Assembly (NCBI GenBank): GCA_002494135.1
Contig: DLBG01000036.1
Location: 1 to 29,717 of the forward strand
From: Lachnospiraceae bacterium UBA7027
Lineage (GTDB): Bacteria; Bacillota; Clostridia; Lachnospirales; Lachnospiraceae
Reading direction: 5' to 3'
Length of the DNA stretch: 29,717 nucleotides
Positions 1 through 8,376 of this stretch are shown piece by piece (position 1 is the stretch's first letter; the number at the start of each line of letters is the position of its first letter). The position numbers and the translations under genes are program-made. Under the pieces are notes generated by a model. That model had not been told where the DNA came from. It worked only from the letters and a program-made list of their open reading frames with translations, and did no database searches.

Positions 1-914
1 GCCAGAGCTTTATGACTGAGCTTTTCAAATACATCGGCGCAGATACCGACGTTCCCGCTGGTGACATCGGAACAGGCGCAAGAGAAATTGGTTTCATGTA
101 CGGTCAGTACAAGAGACTTACCGGACTTTACGAAGGCGTTCTTACCGGTAAGGGACTTTCCTACGGCGGATCTTTGGCAAGAACCGAAGCTACCGGATAC
201 GGACTTCTCTATATGACGCAGGAAATGTTAAAATCCAACGGAATCGACATCGCAGGCAAGACCTGTGCGGTTTCCGGTTCCGGTAACGTAGCAATCTATG
301 CAATCCAGAAGGCACAGCAGTTAGGCGCTAAGCCCGTTACCTGCTCCGATTCCACCGGTTGGGTATATGATCCCGAAGGAATCGATGTTGCACTTCTTAA
401 GGAAGTGAAGGAAGTACATCGTGCACGTCTTACCGAGTATGCTGCAAAGAGACCTTCCGCACAGTATCATGACAAGGCTACCGAAGGCACCAATCAGTGG
501 AGCGTTAAAGTGGATATCGCACTTCCCTGCGCAACCCAGAACGAGCTGAATCTTGATGATGCCAAAGCACTTGTTGCCAACGGTGTTATCGCAGTTTGCG
601 AAGGTGCTAACATGCCTACCACTTTGGAGGCTACCCAGTACTTCCAGCAGAACAAGGTATACTTTGTTCCCGGCAAGGCTGCAAATGCAGGCGGCGTAGC
701 AACGAGCGCACTGGAGATGAGCCAGAACTCCGAAAGACTTTCCTGGACCTTCGAAGAAGTTGATGCAAAGCTTCAGGGAATCATGATCAACATCTTCCAC
801 AACCTTGACGATGCTGCCAAGAAGTACGGCAAGGAAGGCGACTATGTTGCAGGTGCCAATATCGCAGGCTTCTTAAAGGTTGCCGATGCTATGAAGGCAC
901 AGGGTATTGTCTAG
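1..914 (+). CDS. gdhA: NADP-type glutamate dehydrogenase, C-terminal part (5' end outside window)
   Basis: Catalyses reversible reductive amination of 2-oxoglutarate with ammonia to glutamate in the cytoplasm. The gene is cut by the window edge: the reading frame is open from base 3 and reads QSF before the first visible Met at 12, so that Met is internal. About 304 residues remain of a family usually near 445. Visible are the DTDVPAGDIG segment typical of hexameric GDH, the GGSLARTEATGYG segment, and the Rossmann dinucleotide motif SGSGNVA, followed by the CEGANMPTT and GKAANAGGVATSALEM blocks. Codon use is strongly biased, suggesting high expression. A strong terminator follows, so this is probably the last gene of its unit. 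The family call is very secure; NADP rather than NAD preference is inferred from similarity. Confidence 0.96.
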   Translation, partial: QSFMTELFKYIGADTDVPAGDIGTGAREIGFMYGQYKRLTGLYEGVLTGKGLSYGGSLARTEATGYGLLYMTQEMLKSNGIDIAGKTCAVSGSGNVAIYAIQKAQQLGAKPVTCSDSTGWVYDPEGIDVALLKEVKEVHRARLTEYAAKRPSAQYHDKATEGTNQWSVKVDIALPCATQNELNLDDAKALVANGVIAVCEGANMPTTLEATQYFQQNKVYFVPGKAANAGGVATSALEMSQNSERLSWTFEEVDAKLQGIMINIFHNLDDAAKKYGKEGDYVAGANIAGFLKVADAMKAQGIV

Positions 915-966
915 TTTCGGATTTCGGATATGAAATAAACGGAAACAGAAAGTTAAAATAATCGCT

Positions 967-1002
967 CCGCGGCCGACGGATATGAAGGCCGCGGGGTTTT
1001 TT
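967..1002 (+). terminator. Rho-independent terminator after gdhA
   Basis: A perfect 8-bp GC-rich stem, CCGCGGCC (967-974) with GGCCGCGG (987-994), has a 12-base loop and is followed by GG and a T run. It ends gdhA transcription and separates it from the ior operon. Confidence 0.93.
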
Positions 1003-1016
1003 ATTTACGGAATCTG

Positions 1017-1025
1017 TGTTATACT
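1017..1025 (+). promoter_or_regulatory. Putative extended -10 promoter for the ior operon
   Basis: TGTTATACT is an extended -10 element (TGn followed by TATACT), about 90 bases before the iorA start and just after the gdhA terminator. No good -35 is visible; the T-rich terminator tail lies at the expected place. The remaining leader to 1113 shows no recognisable riboswitch. Confidence 0.45.
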
Positions 1026-1113
1026 TTATTTTGGTTTTCTGTGAGGAAATAAAGGCTTTTTTGGCAATTTTACGACTCATAAAAATACGAAAACCGGCAA
1101 AGAAGGATAAATC

Positions 1114-2967
1114 GTGAAAACAGAGTACATGATGGGAAATAAGGCCATAGCACTGGGCGCCATAGCCGCCGGAGTCAATGTGGCCTGCGGATATCCGGGA
1201 ACCCCGTCCTCGGAAATCATTGACAGTATTGCAAAAGCAAACAAAGACAAGGCGATTCATGTGGAATGGTCCATTAACGAAAAGGCAGCCATGGAAGTGG
1301 CAGCAGGAGCTTCCTATGCGGGGGCCCGTTGTCTGGTTACCATGAAAATGATGGGGTTGAACGTTGCCTCCGATGCACTGATGAGTCTTGCCTATGTAGG
1401 TGTGGAAGGCGGTGTGGTAGTGGTTTCCGCCGATGATCCCGGTCCCATTTCTTCCCAGACGGAGCAGGATACGAGACTGTTTGCAAAATACTGCCGCATT
1501 CCGGTTTTTGATCCGAGCAGTGTCGAAGAAGCTTACCGGATGGTGCAGGATGCTTTTGAATATTCCGAAAAATACAAAACGCCCGTCCTTCTTCGTCCGA
1601 CTACGAGAATCGATCATGCCTATGCATCGGTAACATACGATGAGACGGCAAAGCCGAAGGATGTACCGGGTTTTGTAAAGAATTCCAAACGCTTTGTGAT
1701 TTTCCCCGGATTATCCAGAGCCAATCATGCGATGATCGAGAAAAGGAATCCCGAAATCGGCGAGGAATTCTCCGATTATGCCTTTAACCGGGTTTACGGC
1801 GGAAAAGATGTAAAGAAGGCCGTGGTTGCGGGCGGAACGGGTTTTGCCTATGCGATGGAATATATGCAGGGAAGGGAAGATGCGAAACTGATTCATGTTG
1901 CAACGCCGCATCCTTTGCCGGAACGCTTTTTGTTAAATGCGCTGGAAGGCGTGGAAGAGGTTCTGGTGGTGGAAGAGCTTTTCCCTTATCTTGAAGAGGA
2001 ATTATTAATGCTTGCCGGAAAGCATAAGCTTTCCTATAAGGTTTTGGGCAAACATACCGGCAATTCCCCGTTGTCCGGAGAGGATACGGCGGAGGGTGTT
2101 GCCGAGGAAATCGGTGTTTTCCTCGGAGAATTTACGCATGAAGAGGAACGGATGAAGAGTACCGTGGAGCAGATTAAGGATAAGCTTTCGGGCGAAGTAA
2201 AGACTCCTCCCCTGGCACCCGCACTTCCCGTACGTCCTCCGGTTCTCTGCGCGGGCTGTCCTCACAGGGCAAGTTTTTATGCGGTGAAGAAGGCAATGAA
2301 GGGACGAAAGGCCAATTTCTCCGGAGACATCGGCTGCTATACGCTCGGAAATGCCATGCCGCTTGACATGGTGGATACCTGCCTTTGCATGGGCGCCGGA
2401 ATCACCATGGCGCAGGGCCTTCACTGGACGGATCCGGATACCGTGAACTTTGCTTTTATCGGCGATTCCACTTTCTTTGCCTCGGGCATGACCGGGATTG
2501 CCAATGCCGTATATAACGAAGCGGATTTAACGGTCTGCATTCTCGATAACTCCACGACCGCCATGACCGGCCACCAGCCGCATCCCGGCACCGGCCGCAA
2601 CATGATGGGTGACGTGGTTGCCAAAATCAGCATAGAGGGAATTTTAAAAGGGATGGGCTTAAAGAAGGTCATAACCGTGAATCCCTTAAATCTGGAAGAA
2701 GCCGTAGAAGCCGTACGGGAATGTGCCGAAGAAAAGGGTGTAAAAGCCATTCTCTTTGCTTCTCCCTGTGTGGCGCTGTTTAAACCGGAACAAAAATGTA
2801 CGGTGACGGACCGCTGTATCGGATGCAAAAACTGTATCCGGGAAATCGGCTGTCCGGCCATTTCCGTCAAAGAGGATAAAATTACCATCGATGCTCTCTC
2901 CTGTACGGGCTGTAATCTCTGTGCGCAGGTTTGCCCCGTAGGTGCGATTGAAAAGGAGGTGCGGTAA
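1114..2967 (+). CDS. iorA: Indolepyruvate ferredoxin oxidoreductase, alpha subunit
   Basis: Thiamine-diphosphate enzyme subunit that oxidatively decarboxylates aryl pyruvates (indolepyruvate, phenylpyruvate, hydroxyphenylpyruvate) to aryl-acetyl-CoA with reduction of ferredoxin; the reverse reaction can make aromatic amino acid precursors. The 617 residues match the family. An N-terminal pyruvate-binding domain carries GYPGTPSSEI; the thiamine-binding region contains CAGCPHRASFY, GDIGCYTLG and GDSTFFASG. The C-terminal tail holds two [4Fe-4S] ferredoxin motifs, with Cys at about 568/571/574/580 and 597/600/603/607. The start is GTG with AGAAGGA at 1101-1107. The stop overlaps iorB by one base (TAATG). 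Shared transcription with iorB and an aryl-CoA ligase supports the aryl-pyruvate assignment. Confidence 0.95.
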   Translation: MKTEYMMGNKAIALGAIAAGVNVACGYPGTPSSEIIDSIAKANKDKAIHVEWSINEKAAMEVAAGASYAGARCLVTMKMMGLNVASDALMSLAYVGVEGGVVVVSADDPGPISSQTEQDTRLFAKYCRIPVFDPSSVEEAYRMVQDAFEYSEKYKTPVLLRPTTRIDHAYASVTYDETAKPKDVPGFVKNSKRFVIFPGLSRANHAMIEKRNPEIGEEFSDYAFNRVYGGKDVKKAVVAGGTGFAYAMEYMQGREDAKLIHVATPHPLPERFLLNALEGVEEVLVVEELFPYLEEELLMLAGKHKLSYKVLGKHTGNSPLSGEDTAEGVAEEIGVFLGEFTHEEERMKSTVEQIKDKLSGEVKTPPLAPALPVRPPVLCAGCPHRASFYAVKKAMKGRKANFSGDIGCYTLGNAMPLDMVDTCLCMGAGITMAQGLHWTDPDTVNFAFIGDSTFFASGMTGIANAVYNEADLTVCILDNSTTAMTGHQPHPGTGRNMMGDVVAKISIEGILKGMGLKKVITVNPLNLEEAVEAVRECAEEKGVKAILFASPCVALFKPEQKCTVTDRCIGCKNCIREIGCPAISVKEDKITIDALSCTGCNLCAQVCPVGAIEKEVR

Positions 2968-3704
2968 TGTCTTACAATATTTTACTTTGCGGTGTCGGCG
3001 GACAGGGAACGGTTTTGGCGTCCAAGCTTCTTGCGGCAACCGCCTGTAAAACCGGAATCACGGTTCATTCCGCGGAAACCATCGGAATGGCCCAGAGAGG
3101 AGGTCCGGTAACCAGTCATGTCAGACTGGGGGAGGACGCCTATGCTCCTTTGATTCCGAAGAAGAAAGCGGATCTGATCATTGCCTTTGAACCCGCGGAA
3201 GCGGTCAGAAATCTGGGATATTTAAAAAAAGGCGGCGCGGTCATTGTGAATTCGTCGCCGATTAAGCCGGTTACGGAGTCCTTACACCCTGCCGGATACG
3301 ACGGAAGCGAGATGACGAAATACCTGGAAGGCTTTGTAAAGCGCCTGGTTGTTGTGGATGCAGATGACCTTTGCAAAGATCTCGGCAGTGCGAAATTCTT
3401 TAACGTTGCCGTTCTCGGACTTGCCCTGGGCGCGGGACTTTTATCCTTTACGAAGGAAGATATGCTTTCCACCATCGAAACGACGGTAAAGGAAGCGTTC
3501 GCGGAAATCAACAAGAAGGCATTTATAACCGGACTTGCGGCGGGAGAAGCTGCGAGGCAGGCCAATCCGGAACTTGCAGTTCCCGGAGAGGCACGCGAGA
3601 TGAGCAAACGGAATTTAACCGATGAGGAAGAAAAACACTTCCTTGCGGTAAAAGAGGAAATAGAAGAAAAACGAAGAAAGGCTGCAGAAGGGGTAAAATC
3701 ATGA
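2967..3704 (+). CDS. iorB: Indolepyruvate ferredoxin oxidoreductase, beta subunit
   Basis: Gamma/beta-type subunit of the 2-oxoacid:ferredoxin oxidoreductase that pairs with IorA in the cytoplasm. The N-terminal GVGGQGTVLASKLLA motif and the AQRGGPVTSHVR segment are diagnostic. The start overlaps the iorA stop, and a perfect AAAGGAGG site lies at 2952-2959 inside iorA, giving coupled translation. At 245 residues it is longer than many IorB proteins (about 190-200): after the GLAAGEAARQANPE region there is a charged Glu/Lys-rich tail of about 45 residues. The stop overlaps the next gene by four bases (ATGA). Confidence 0.94.
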   Translation: MSYNILLCGVGGQGTVLASKLLAATACKTGITVHSAETIGMAQRGGPVTSHVRLGEDAYAPLIPKKKADLIIAFEPAEAVRNLGYLKKGGAVIVNSSPIKPVTESLHPAGYDGSEMTKYLEGFVKRLVVVDADDLCKDLGSAKFFNVAVLGLALGAGLLSFTKEDMLSTIETTVKEAFAEINKKAFITGLAAGEAARQANPELAVPGEAREMSKRNLTDEEEKHFLAVKEEIEEKRRKAAEGVKS

Positions 3705-4939
3705 AACCGAGCAAAGAACAACTGGAACTGATCGACAAACAGGTAAAACGTCTGGTGGCGGGAGACAGCTACTACGGCAAAATGTACCGCGAAATGGGGA
3801 TTACCAAAATTACCTCCGAAGAGGATTTTTATAAGCTTCCCTTCTCTTCCAAAGAGGATTTGAGAAATGCTTATCCTCTCGGAATTCAGGCGGTTCCCGA
3901 CGAAGAAGTGGTTCGTATCCATTCCTCTTCCGGTACGACCGGAAAGCCGGTTATCATCCCTTATACCAGAAAGGATGTCGAAGACTGGGCCATTATGTTT
4001 GAACGCTGCTACAGGATTGCGGGAATCACCAATAAGGACCGCATTCACATTACTCCCGGTTACGGACTCTGGACCGCGGGAATCGGTTTCCAGGCAGGCT
4101 GTGAAAGACTCGGAGCCATGGCGGTTCCCATGGGACCCGGCAATACCGAGAAACAGATTCAGATGATGATTGACTTAAAGTCCACCGTTTTGTGTGCGAC
4201 ATCCTCCTATGCACTTCTTCTTTCCGAAGAGATCAACCGCCGCGGCATTCGCGACCGGATTCACTTAACCAAGGGTGTCATCGGATCCGAGCGCTGGAGC
4301 GATAAAATGCGTCAGACCATTCATGAAGGTCTCGGCATTGAACTTTTCGATATTTACGGACTGACCGAAATCTACGGTCCCGGTATCGGTATCAACTGTC
4401 CCGGTGAGACCGCAATGCACTGCTTCGATGATTATCTTTACATCGAAATCATCGATCCGGTTACCGGTGAAAATGTACCCGACGGCGAAGAAGGCGAAAT
4501 CGTAATCACCACTCTGGTGAAGGAAGGCGCGCCCCTGCTTCGTTTCCGTACCCACGATATTTCCCGTATCGTGCCCGGCGGGTGCAAATGCGGATGCAAA
4601 TATCCCAGACTTGACGTCATCAAGGGCAGAAGTGATGACATGTTTAAAATCCACGGCGTGAATATGTTCCCCGCTCAGGTGGAGGAAATGCTTTCCAAGG
4701 TGGACGGTGCAACGAGCGAATATCGTGTAACGCTTGCGCACGAAGATGACAAGAACTGCGACGTATTCCTGCTTACCGTGGAAGGAGAAGGAAGAGTCCG
4801 CTTCGAAGATATGGCGAAAAATATCGCTTACGTATTCAAGACTTATGTCGGAGTGACTCCGAGAGTATCCATCGTACCGGTAGGAACCCTGCCGAGAAGC
4901 GAGAAGAAGACCAAGAGAGTTACCGATTACAGAAGTTAA
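3701..4939 (+). CDS. paaK: Phenylacetate-CoA ligase family (aryl-acetate:CoA ligase)
   Basis: AMP-forming adenylate-forming enzyme that links aryl acetates to CoA, or with IorAB could run the reverse step. The nucleotide-binding P-loop SSSGTTGKP lies near residues 75-83; YGLTEIYGPG is the A5-type motif, RFRTHDI and GRSDDMFKIHGVN the A7/A8-type motifs, and the C-terminal domain ends with PRSEKKTKR. At 412 residues it is slightly short at the N terminus compared with classic PaaK (about 430) but appears complete. It overlaps iorB by four bases. iorAB next to paaK-like genes is a known arrangement in anaerobes and archaea for aryl-acid metabolism, including reductive carboxylation of phenylacetate and indoleacetate in rumen bacteria. 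The exact substrate cannot be read from the sequence. Confidence 0.92.
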   Translation: MKPSKEQLELIDKQVKRLVAGDSYYGKMYREMGITKITSEEDFYKLPFSSKEDLRNAYPLGIQAVPDEEVVRIHSSSGTTGKPVIIPYTRKDVEDWAIMFERCYRIAGITNKDRIHITPGYGLWTAGIGFQAGCERLGAMAVPMGPGNTEKQIQMMIDLKSTVLCATSSYALLLSEEINRRGIRDRIHLTKGVIGSERWSDKMRQTIHEGLGIELFDIYGLTEIYGPGIGINCPGETAMHCFDDYLYIEIIDPVTGENVPDGEEGEIVITTLVKEGAPLLRFRTHDISRIVPGGCKCGCKYPRLDVIKGRSDDMFKIHGVNMFPAQVEEMLSKVDGATSEYRVTLAHEDDKNCDVFLLTVEGEGRVRFEDMAKNIAYVFKTYVGVTPRVSIVPVGTLPRSEKKTKRVTDYRS

Positions 4940-4950
4940 GGGGAATGAAA

Positions 4951-5628
4951 ATGGCGAATGCCCTTGTTTACATCATCGTGGCAGTCTGCGCCTATGCCAT
5001 CGGCAGTATTTCGCCGTCCTATATCATCGGACGCATCAAAGGTGTGGATGTTAAGAAAAGCGGTTCGAAGAATCTGGGAGCATCGAATGCCACCATGGTT
5101 CTCGGCTGGCGTTTCGGCGTGTTAATCGGAGCTTTGGATATTGCCAAAGGAGTGGTGGCGGTTTTACTGACCCGATTCCTGGCACCGGATCTTCCGAGTA
5201 TTGCCTATCTTGCGGCAGCCTGTGCCGTGCTCGGCCATATTTTTCCGTTTTATTTAAAATTCAAAGGCGGAAAAGGATTTGCCACCTATATCGGAATTGT
5301 GGCAGGACTGCATTTCCCGGTTGCCGTGGTATTGGCGGTTATTATTATCGTTGTGTCCCTGATTACGGATTATATTGTGGTGGGAACGTTAACCACGGTT
5401 GTAACCTTTCCGGTTTTTGTATATTTTTACACGGGGAATCCCGTTTCCGCACTGATTGTGGGTCTGGCGAGCATCGTCATCATCATCAAACACTGGCCCA
5501 ACATCCTCCGGATTAAGAACGGTACCGAAGGAAAAGTCCGCATCCTGTTCGGAAAAGGACACAGAGAAAGAGCCAGTAAGCAGGCGGAAGATCTGAAGTC
5601 ACTGGACGAAAAAGAGGAAAAAGAATGA
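4951..5628 (+). CDS. plsY: Acyl-phosphate:glycerol-3-phosphate acyltransferase PlsY
   Basis: Integral membrane enzyme making lysophosphatidate from acyl phosphate and glycerol 3-phosphate, the first acylation in phospholipid synthesis. The three family motifs are visible: GSISPSYIIGR..GSKNLGASNA, GHIFPFYLKFKGGKGFAT and IIIKHWPNI..NGTEGK. Several hydrophobic segments fit the usual multi-pass topology, and a charged tail follows the last. An in-frame ATG exists at 4945, but the Shine-Dalgarno AGGGGA (4939-4944) abuts it directly, while the ATG at 4951 has six-base spacing, so 4951 is preferred. It lies five to eleven bases after paaK and overlaps the cellulase start by four bases. Finding a lipid gene between aryl-acid and cellulase genes suggests a packed operon rather than a shared pathway. 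Confidence 0.93.
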   Translation: MANALVYIIVAVCAYAIGSISPSYIIGRIKGVDVKKSGSKNLGASNATMVLGWRFGVLIGALDIAKGVVAVLLTRFLAPDLPSIAYLAAACAVLGHIFPFYLKFKGGKGFATYIGIVAGLHFPVAVVLAVIIIVVSLITDYIVVGTLTTVVTFPVFVYFYTGNPVSALIVGLASIVIIIKHWPNILRIKNGTEGKVRILFGKGHRERASKQAEDLKSLDEKEEKE

Positions 5629-7238
5629 ATGATAAAAAAAGGAGCTGCAAAAAGAAAGTACGTAAGGCTCTGTCGGTATTTCTGACAGTATCCCTTCTTT
5701 TTACCCTGACGGGCTGCAGTGCCTGCAACGTGTCCAATCCCGGTTCCGGGGGACCTTCTTCGGAGATTTTATCCGAAGGCGTGAGTGAACCTGTTTCCGA
5801 AACCGGAGAAACAAAAAGCGAAAAGGCATCGGAAAAAGAGCAGGAAAGCGAAAAGACTTCCGGGGAAGAACAAAAGGCAGACGGCAAAACACCCGTGGAG
5901 ATTCACGGTGCCCTGTCCGTAAAAGGCAATCAGATTGTGGATGAAGCCGGAAATAATTTTCAGATTTGCGGTGTCAGCACCCACGGTCTGGGATGGTTTC
6001 CCCAGTATGTCAATCAGGATGCGGTGAACTCCCTTCGCGACGATTTCGGAGCGAATACCCTGCGACTTGCCATGTATACGGCGGAAGGAGCAGGTTACTG
6101 CACCGGAGGAAACAAAGAGGATTTAAAGAAGCTTGTGACAAACGGAGTGGAGTATGCAACGAATGCCGGCATGTATGCAATTATCGACTGGCATATCCTG
6201 CACGATCTGGATCCGAACGTATACAAGCAGGATGCCAAAGCCTTCTTTGAAGAAATGTCAAAGAAGTACGCCGGCAACAACAATGTTCTTTACGAAATCT
6301 GCAACGAGCCGAACGGTGGCACCACCTGGGAACAGGTGAAAAAATATGCGGAAGAAATTATTCCGATCATTCGCGCGAACGATCCGGATGCCATCATTAT
6401 CGTCGGTACGCCGAACTGGTCCCAGGATGTGGACGTGGCGGTTTCCAATCCCATAAAGGGCGTGGAGAATCTGGTATATGCCGTGCATTTTTATGCGGAT
6501 ACCCACAAAGACGATATTCGTTCCAAAGTCATCAAAGCCGAGGATGCAGGCTATGCGGTTTTAATTTCCGAATTCAGTATCTGTGATGCTTCCGGAAACG
6601 GAAACAACAATATTGCGGAAGCGGACAAATGGATTGCGCTTTTAGACAAATATGGAATCGGCATGGTGGCCTGGAATCTGTCGAATAAAGCGGAATCGTC
6701 GTCCTTAATTTCATCCGGTTGTCAGAAGACCTTTGGCTGGACGTATGAAGAACTTTCCCAGTCCGGCAAATGGCTTGTCGGCGTATATGATACCCATTCC
6801 GATCAGGGGTCCGGCCTGGCCAAAGGCAGGGCGCCGGTCGGCGGAGGCAAAACGGACGACGGAAAGGATCCCGCAAACGATCCCGGGCAGGGGCAGCAGG
6901 GCAAAGAAGTCGGTTCCGGCGGAAGCGGCTATTTGAAAGTAAGTCTTACCGAAGCCAATTCCTGGAAGGACGGTTCTGCCACCTGTGTTCAGTATACGAT
7001 TCAAATTACCAATAACGGGTCGGCCGCATCCGGTGACTGGAAGGTTACGATAAATCTCGGATGCACGGCGGAGATTAACCAGATCTGGGGCGGAAAGGGA
7101 AGTATTTCCGGTAACACCGTTACCGTCACTCCGGAAAGTTACAACAAATCCATCCCCGCGGGAGGAACCCTCTCGGACGTGGGAATTATCTTAAAATTAA
7201 ACGGCGATCCCGGAAATGTATCGGTGAGCGTTCAATAA
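5625..7238 (+). CDS. GH5 (subfamily 2-like) endoglucanase, lipoprotein, with C-terminal CBM2-like domain
   Basis: Hydrolyses beta-1,4-glucan (cellulose or related glucans) at the cell surface. Residues 1-31 are a lipoprotein signal with lipobox LTGC and lipidated Cys31. A disordered Ser/Glu/Lys linker runs from about 32 to 92. The catalytic domain (about 93-395) has GVSTHGLGWFPQYVN, RLAMYTAEGAGY, IIDWHILHD, the acid/base Glu228 in YEICNEPNG, AVHFYADTH, the nucleophile Glu316 in ISEF and AWNLSNKAESSS, all close to Bacillus-type GH5_2. A Gly/Asp/Lys linker (about 396-433) leads to an approximately 100-residue beta-rich module, with YTIQITNNG, GDWKVTINL and SIPAGGTLSDVGI, resembling a family 2 cellulose-binding module. 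The ATG overlaps the plsY stop (ATGA). Anchoring to the membrane rather than release is inferred from the lipobox. Confidence 0.93.
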   Translation: MNDKKRSCKKKVRKALSVFLTVSLLFTLTGCSACNVSNPGSGGPSSEILSEGVSEPVSETGETKSEKASEKEQESEKTSGEEQKADGKTPVEIHGALSVKGNQIVDEAGNNFQICGVSTHGLGWFPQYVNQDAVNSLRDDFGANTLRLAMYTAEGAGYCTGGNKEDLKKLVTNGVEYATNAGMYAIIDWHILHDLDPNVYKQDAKAFFEEMSKKYAGNNNVLYEICNEPNGGTTWEQVKKYAEEIIPIIRANDPDAIIIVGTPNWSQDVDVAVSNPIKGVENLVYAVHFYADTHKDDIRSKVIKAEDAGYAVLISEFSICDASGNGNNNIAEADKWIALLDKYGIGMVAWNLSNKAESSSLISSGCQKTFGWTYEELSQSGKWLVGVYDTHSDQGSGLAKGRAPVGGGKTDDGKDPANDPGQGQQGKEVGSGGSGYLKVSLTEANSWKDGSATCVQYTIQITNNGSAASGDWKVTINLGCTAEINQIWGGKGSISGNTVTVTPESYNKSIPAGGTLSDVGIILKLNGDPGNVSVSVQ

Positions 7239-7264
7239 AACGGTTTCAAAAAGGAGGATGAAAG

Positions 7265-8275
7265 ATGAAAATTCTTGTCAGCGGAGGATGCGGATATATC
7301 GGTTCCCATACCTGTGTGGAGCTGATTCAGGCAGGACATGAGGTTGTGGTATTCGATAACCTTTATAATTCCAAGGAAGCGGCACTGGACCGCATAAAGG
7401 AAATCACCGGTGTCAGACCGAAATTCTATAAAGCGGACATGACGGTAAAGGAAGAACTGGAGCCCGTTTTCAAAGAGAATACCTTTGATGCGGTGATTCA
7501 TTTTGCGGGATTAAAGGCCGTGGGAGAATCGGTTGCAAAGCCGCTTGAATATTATGAGAATAACCTCGGTGGCACCTTCAATCTTCTGGATCTGATGAAG
7601 GAATACGGCTGCAAGAGAATTATTTTCTCCTCTTCCGCAACGGTTTACGGGGTACCGAAGAGCGTACCCATCACGGAAGAGTTTCCGTTAAGCGCGACCA
7701 ATCCGTACGGCCGCACCAAGCTGATGCTTGAAAAAATCCTTACGGATCTTACGGTGTCCGATCCGGAATGGAGTGTCGTTCTGCTTCGCTATTTTAACCC
7801 CATCGGAGCACATGAAAGCGGACTGATTGGGGAATCCCCCAACGGAATTCCGAACAACCTGATGCCTTATATTATGCAGGTTGCGGTTGGTAAATTACCG
7901 GAACTGGGCGTATTCGGAAACGATTACGATACCCCCGACGGAACGGGTGTCAGGGATTACATTCATGTAACCGACCTGGCGAAAGGACACGTGGCCGCAC
8001 TTCCCAAGGCGACGGGCGAGACGGGTGTGCATATTTACAACCTCGGAACCGGAAACGGCTATTCGGTACTGGATATCGTAAAGGCATTCGAAAGCGCCAA
8101 CGGCGTGAAAGTACCTTATTCAATCAAGCCCAGACGTCCCGGTGATGTTGCGCAGTGTTATGCCGATCCGAAGAAGGCAAAGGAGGAACTCGGATGGGTT
8201 GCCGAATACGACCTTAACAGAATGTGCAAAGACTCCTGGCGGTTTATTTGTAAGGAGACCGGCAGAGAAGTGTGA
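7265..8275 (+). CDS. galE: UDP-glucose 4-epimerase
   Basis: Interconverts UDP-glucose and UDP-galactose in the cytoplasm (short-chain dehydrogenase/reductase fold with bound NAD). The N-terminal GGCGYIGSHT is the NAD-binding GxxGxxG; SSSATVYG (122-129) and catalytic Tyr148/Lys152 in NPYGRTK are present, followed by RYFNPIGAHESGLIGE and the RRPGDVAQCYAD C-terminal block. The 336 residues match the family. AAAGGAGGATG (7249-7259) lies just before the ATG, 26 bases after the cellulase, so it is probably co-transcribed with it. It could serve surface polysaccharide synthesis or galactose use. No clear terminator is seen after it. Confidence 0.96.
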   Translation: MKILVSGGCGYIGSHTCVELIQAGHEVVVFDNLYNSKEAALDRIKEITGVRPKFYKADMTVKEELEPVFKENTFDAVIHFAGLKAVGESVAKPLEYYENNLGGTFNLLDLMKEYGCKRIIFSSSATVYGVPKSVPITEEFPLSATNPYGRTKLMLEKILTDLTVSDPEWSVVLLRYFNPIGAHESGLIGESPNGIPNNLMPYIMQVAVGKLPELGVFGNDYDTPDGTGVRDYIHVTDLAKGHVAALPKATGETGVHIYNLGTGNGYSVLDIVKAFESANGVKVPYSIKPRRPGDVAQCYADPKKAKEELGWVAEYDLNRMCKDSWRFICKETGREV

Positions 8276-8291
8276 AGACCGTGTGATTTTT

Positions 8292-8320
8292 TTGACATTT
8301 CATGCAGAGAATGATAATAT
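8292..8320 (+). promoter_or_regulatory. Sigma-A-type promoter for the two small membrane protein genes
   Basis: TTGACA at 8292-8297, a 17-base spacer and TAATAT at 8315-8320 preceded by TGa (extended -10). This would start transcription near 8327, about 50 bases before the gene at 8377, and makes 8377-9387 a separate unit from galE. Confidence 0.7.
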
Positions 8321-8376
8321 TAGCGTGATTTAAATACGGTAACATCGTTTTAAAGTGTGTTAAGGAGGAAAATGAA

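Noticed and set aside
1026..1113. Possible riboswitch or T-box leader before iorA
   Set aside because: The leader is short and shows no T-box sequence, no stable hairpin and no second terminator.
889..1617. 242-codon open frame on the - strand across the gdhA-iorA gap and iorA
   Set aside because: It is antisense to the well-supported iorA and to the gdhA terminator region, and its translation shows no recognisable domain.
3140..4048. 302-codon open frame on the - strand opposite iorB and paaK
   Set aside because: Antisense shadow of two conserved genes; low-complexity Ser/Phe/Ala-rich translation without family motifs.
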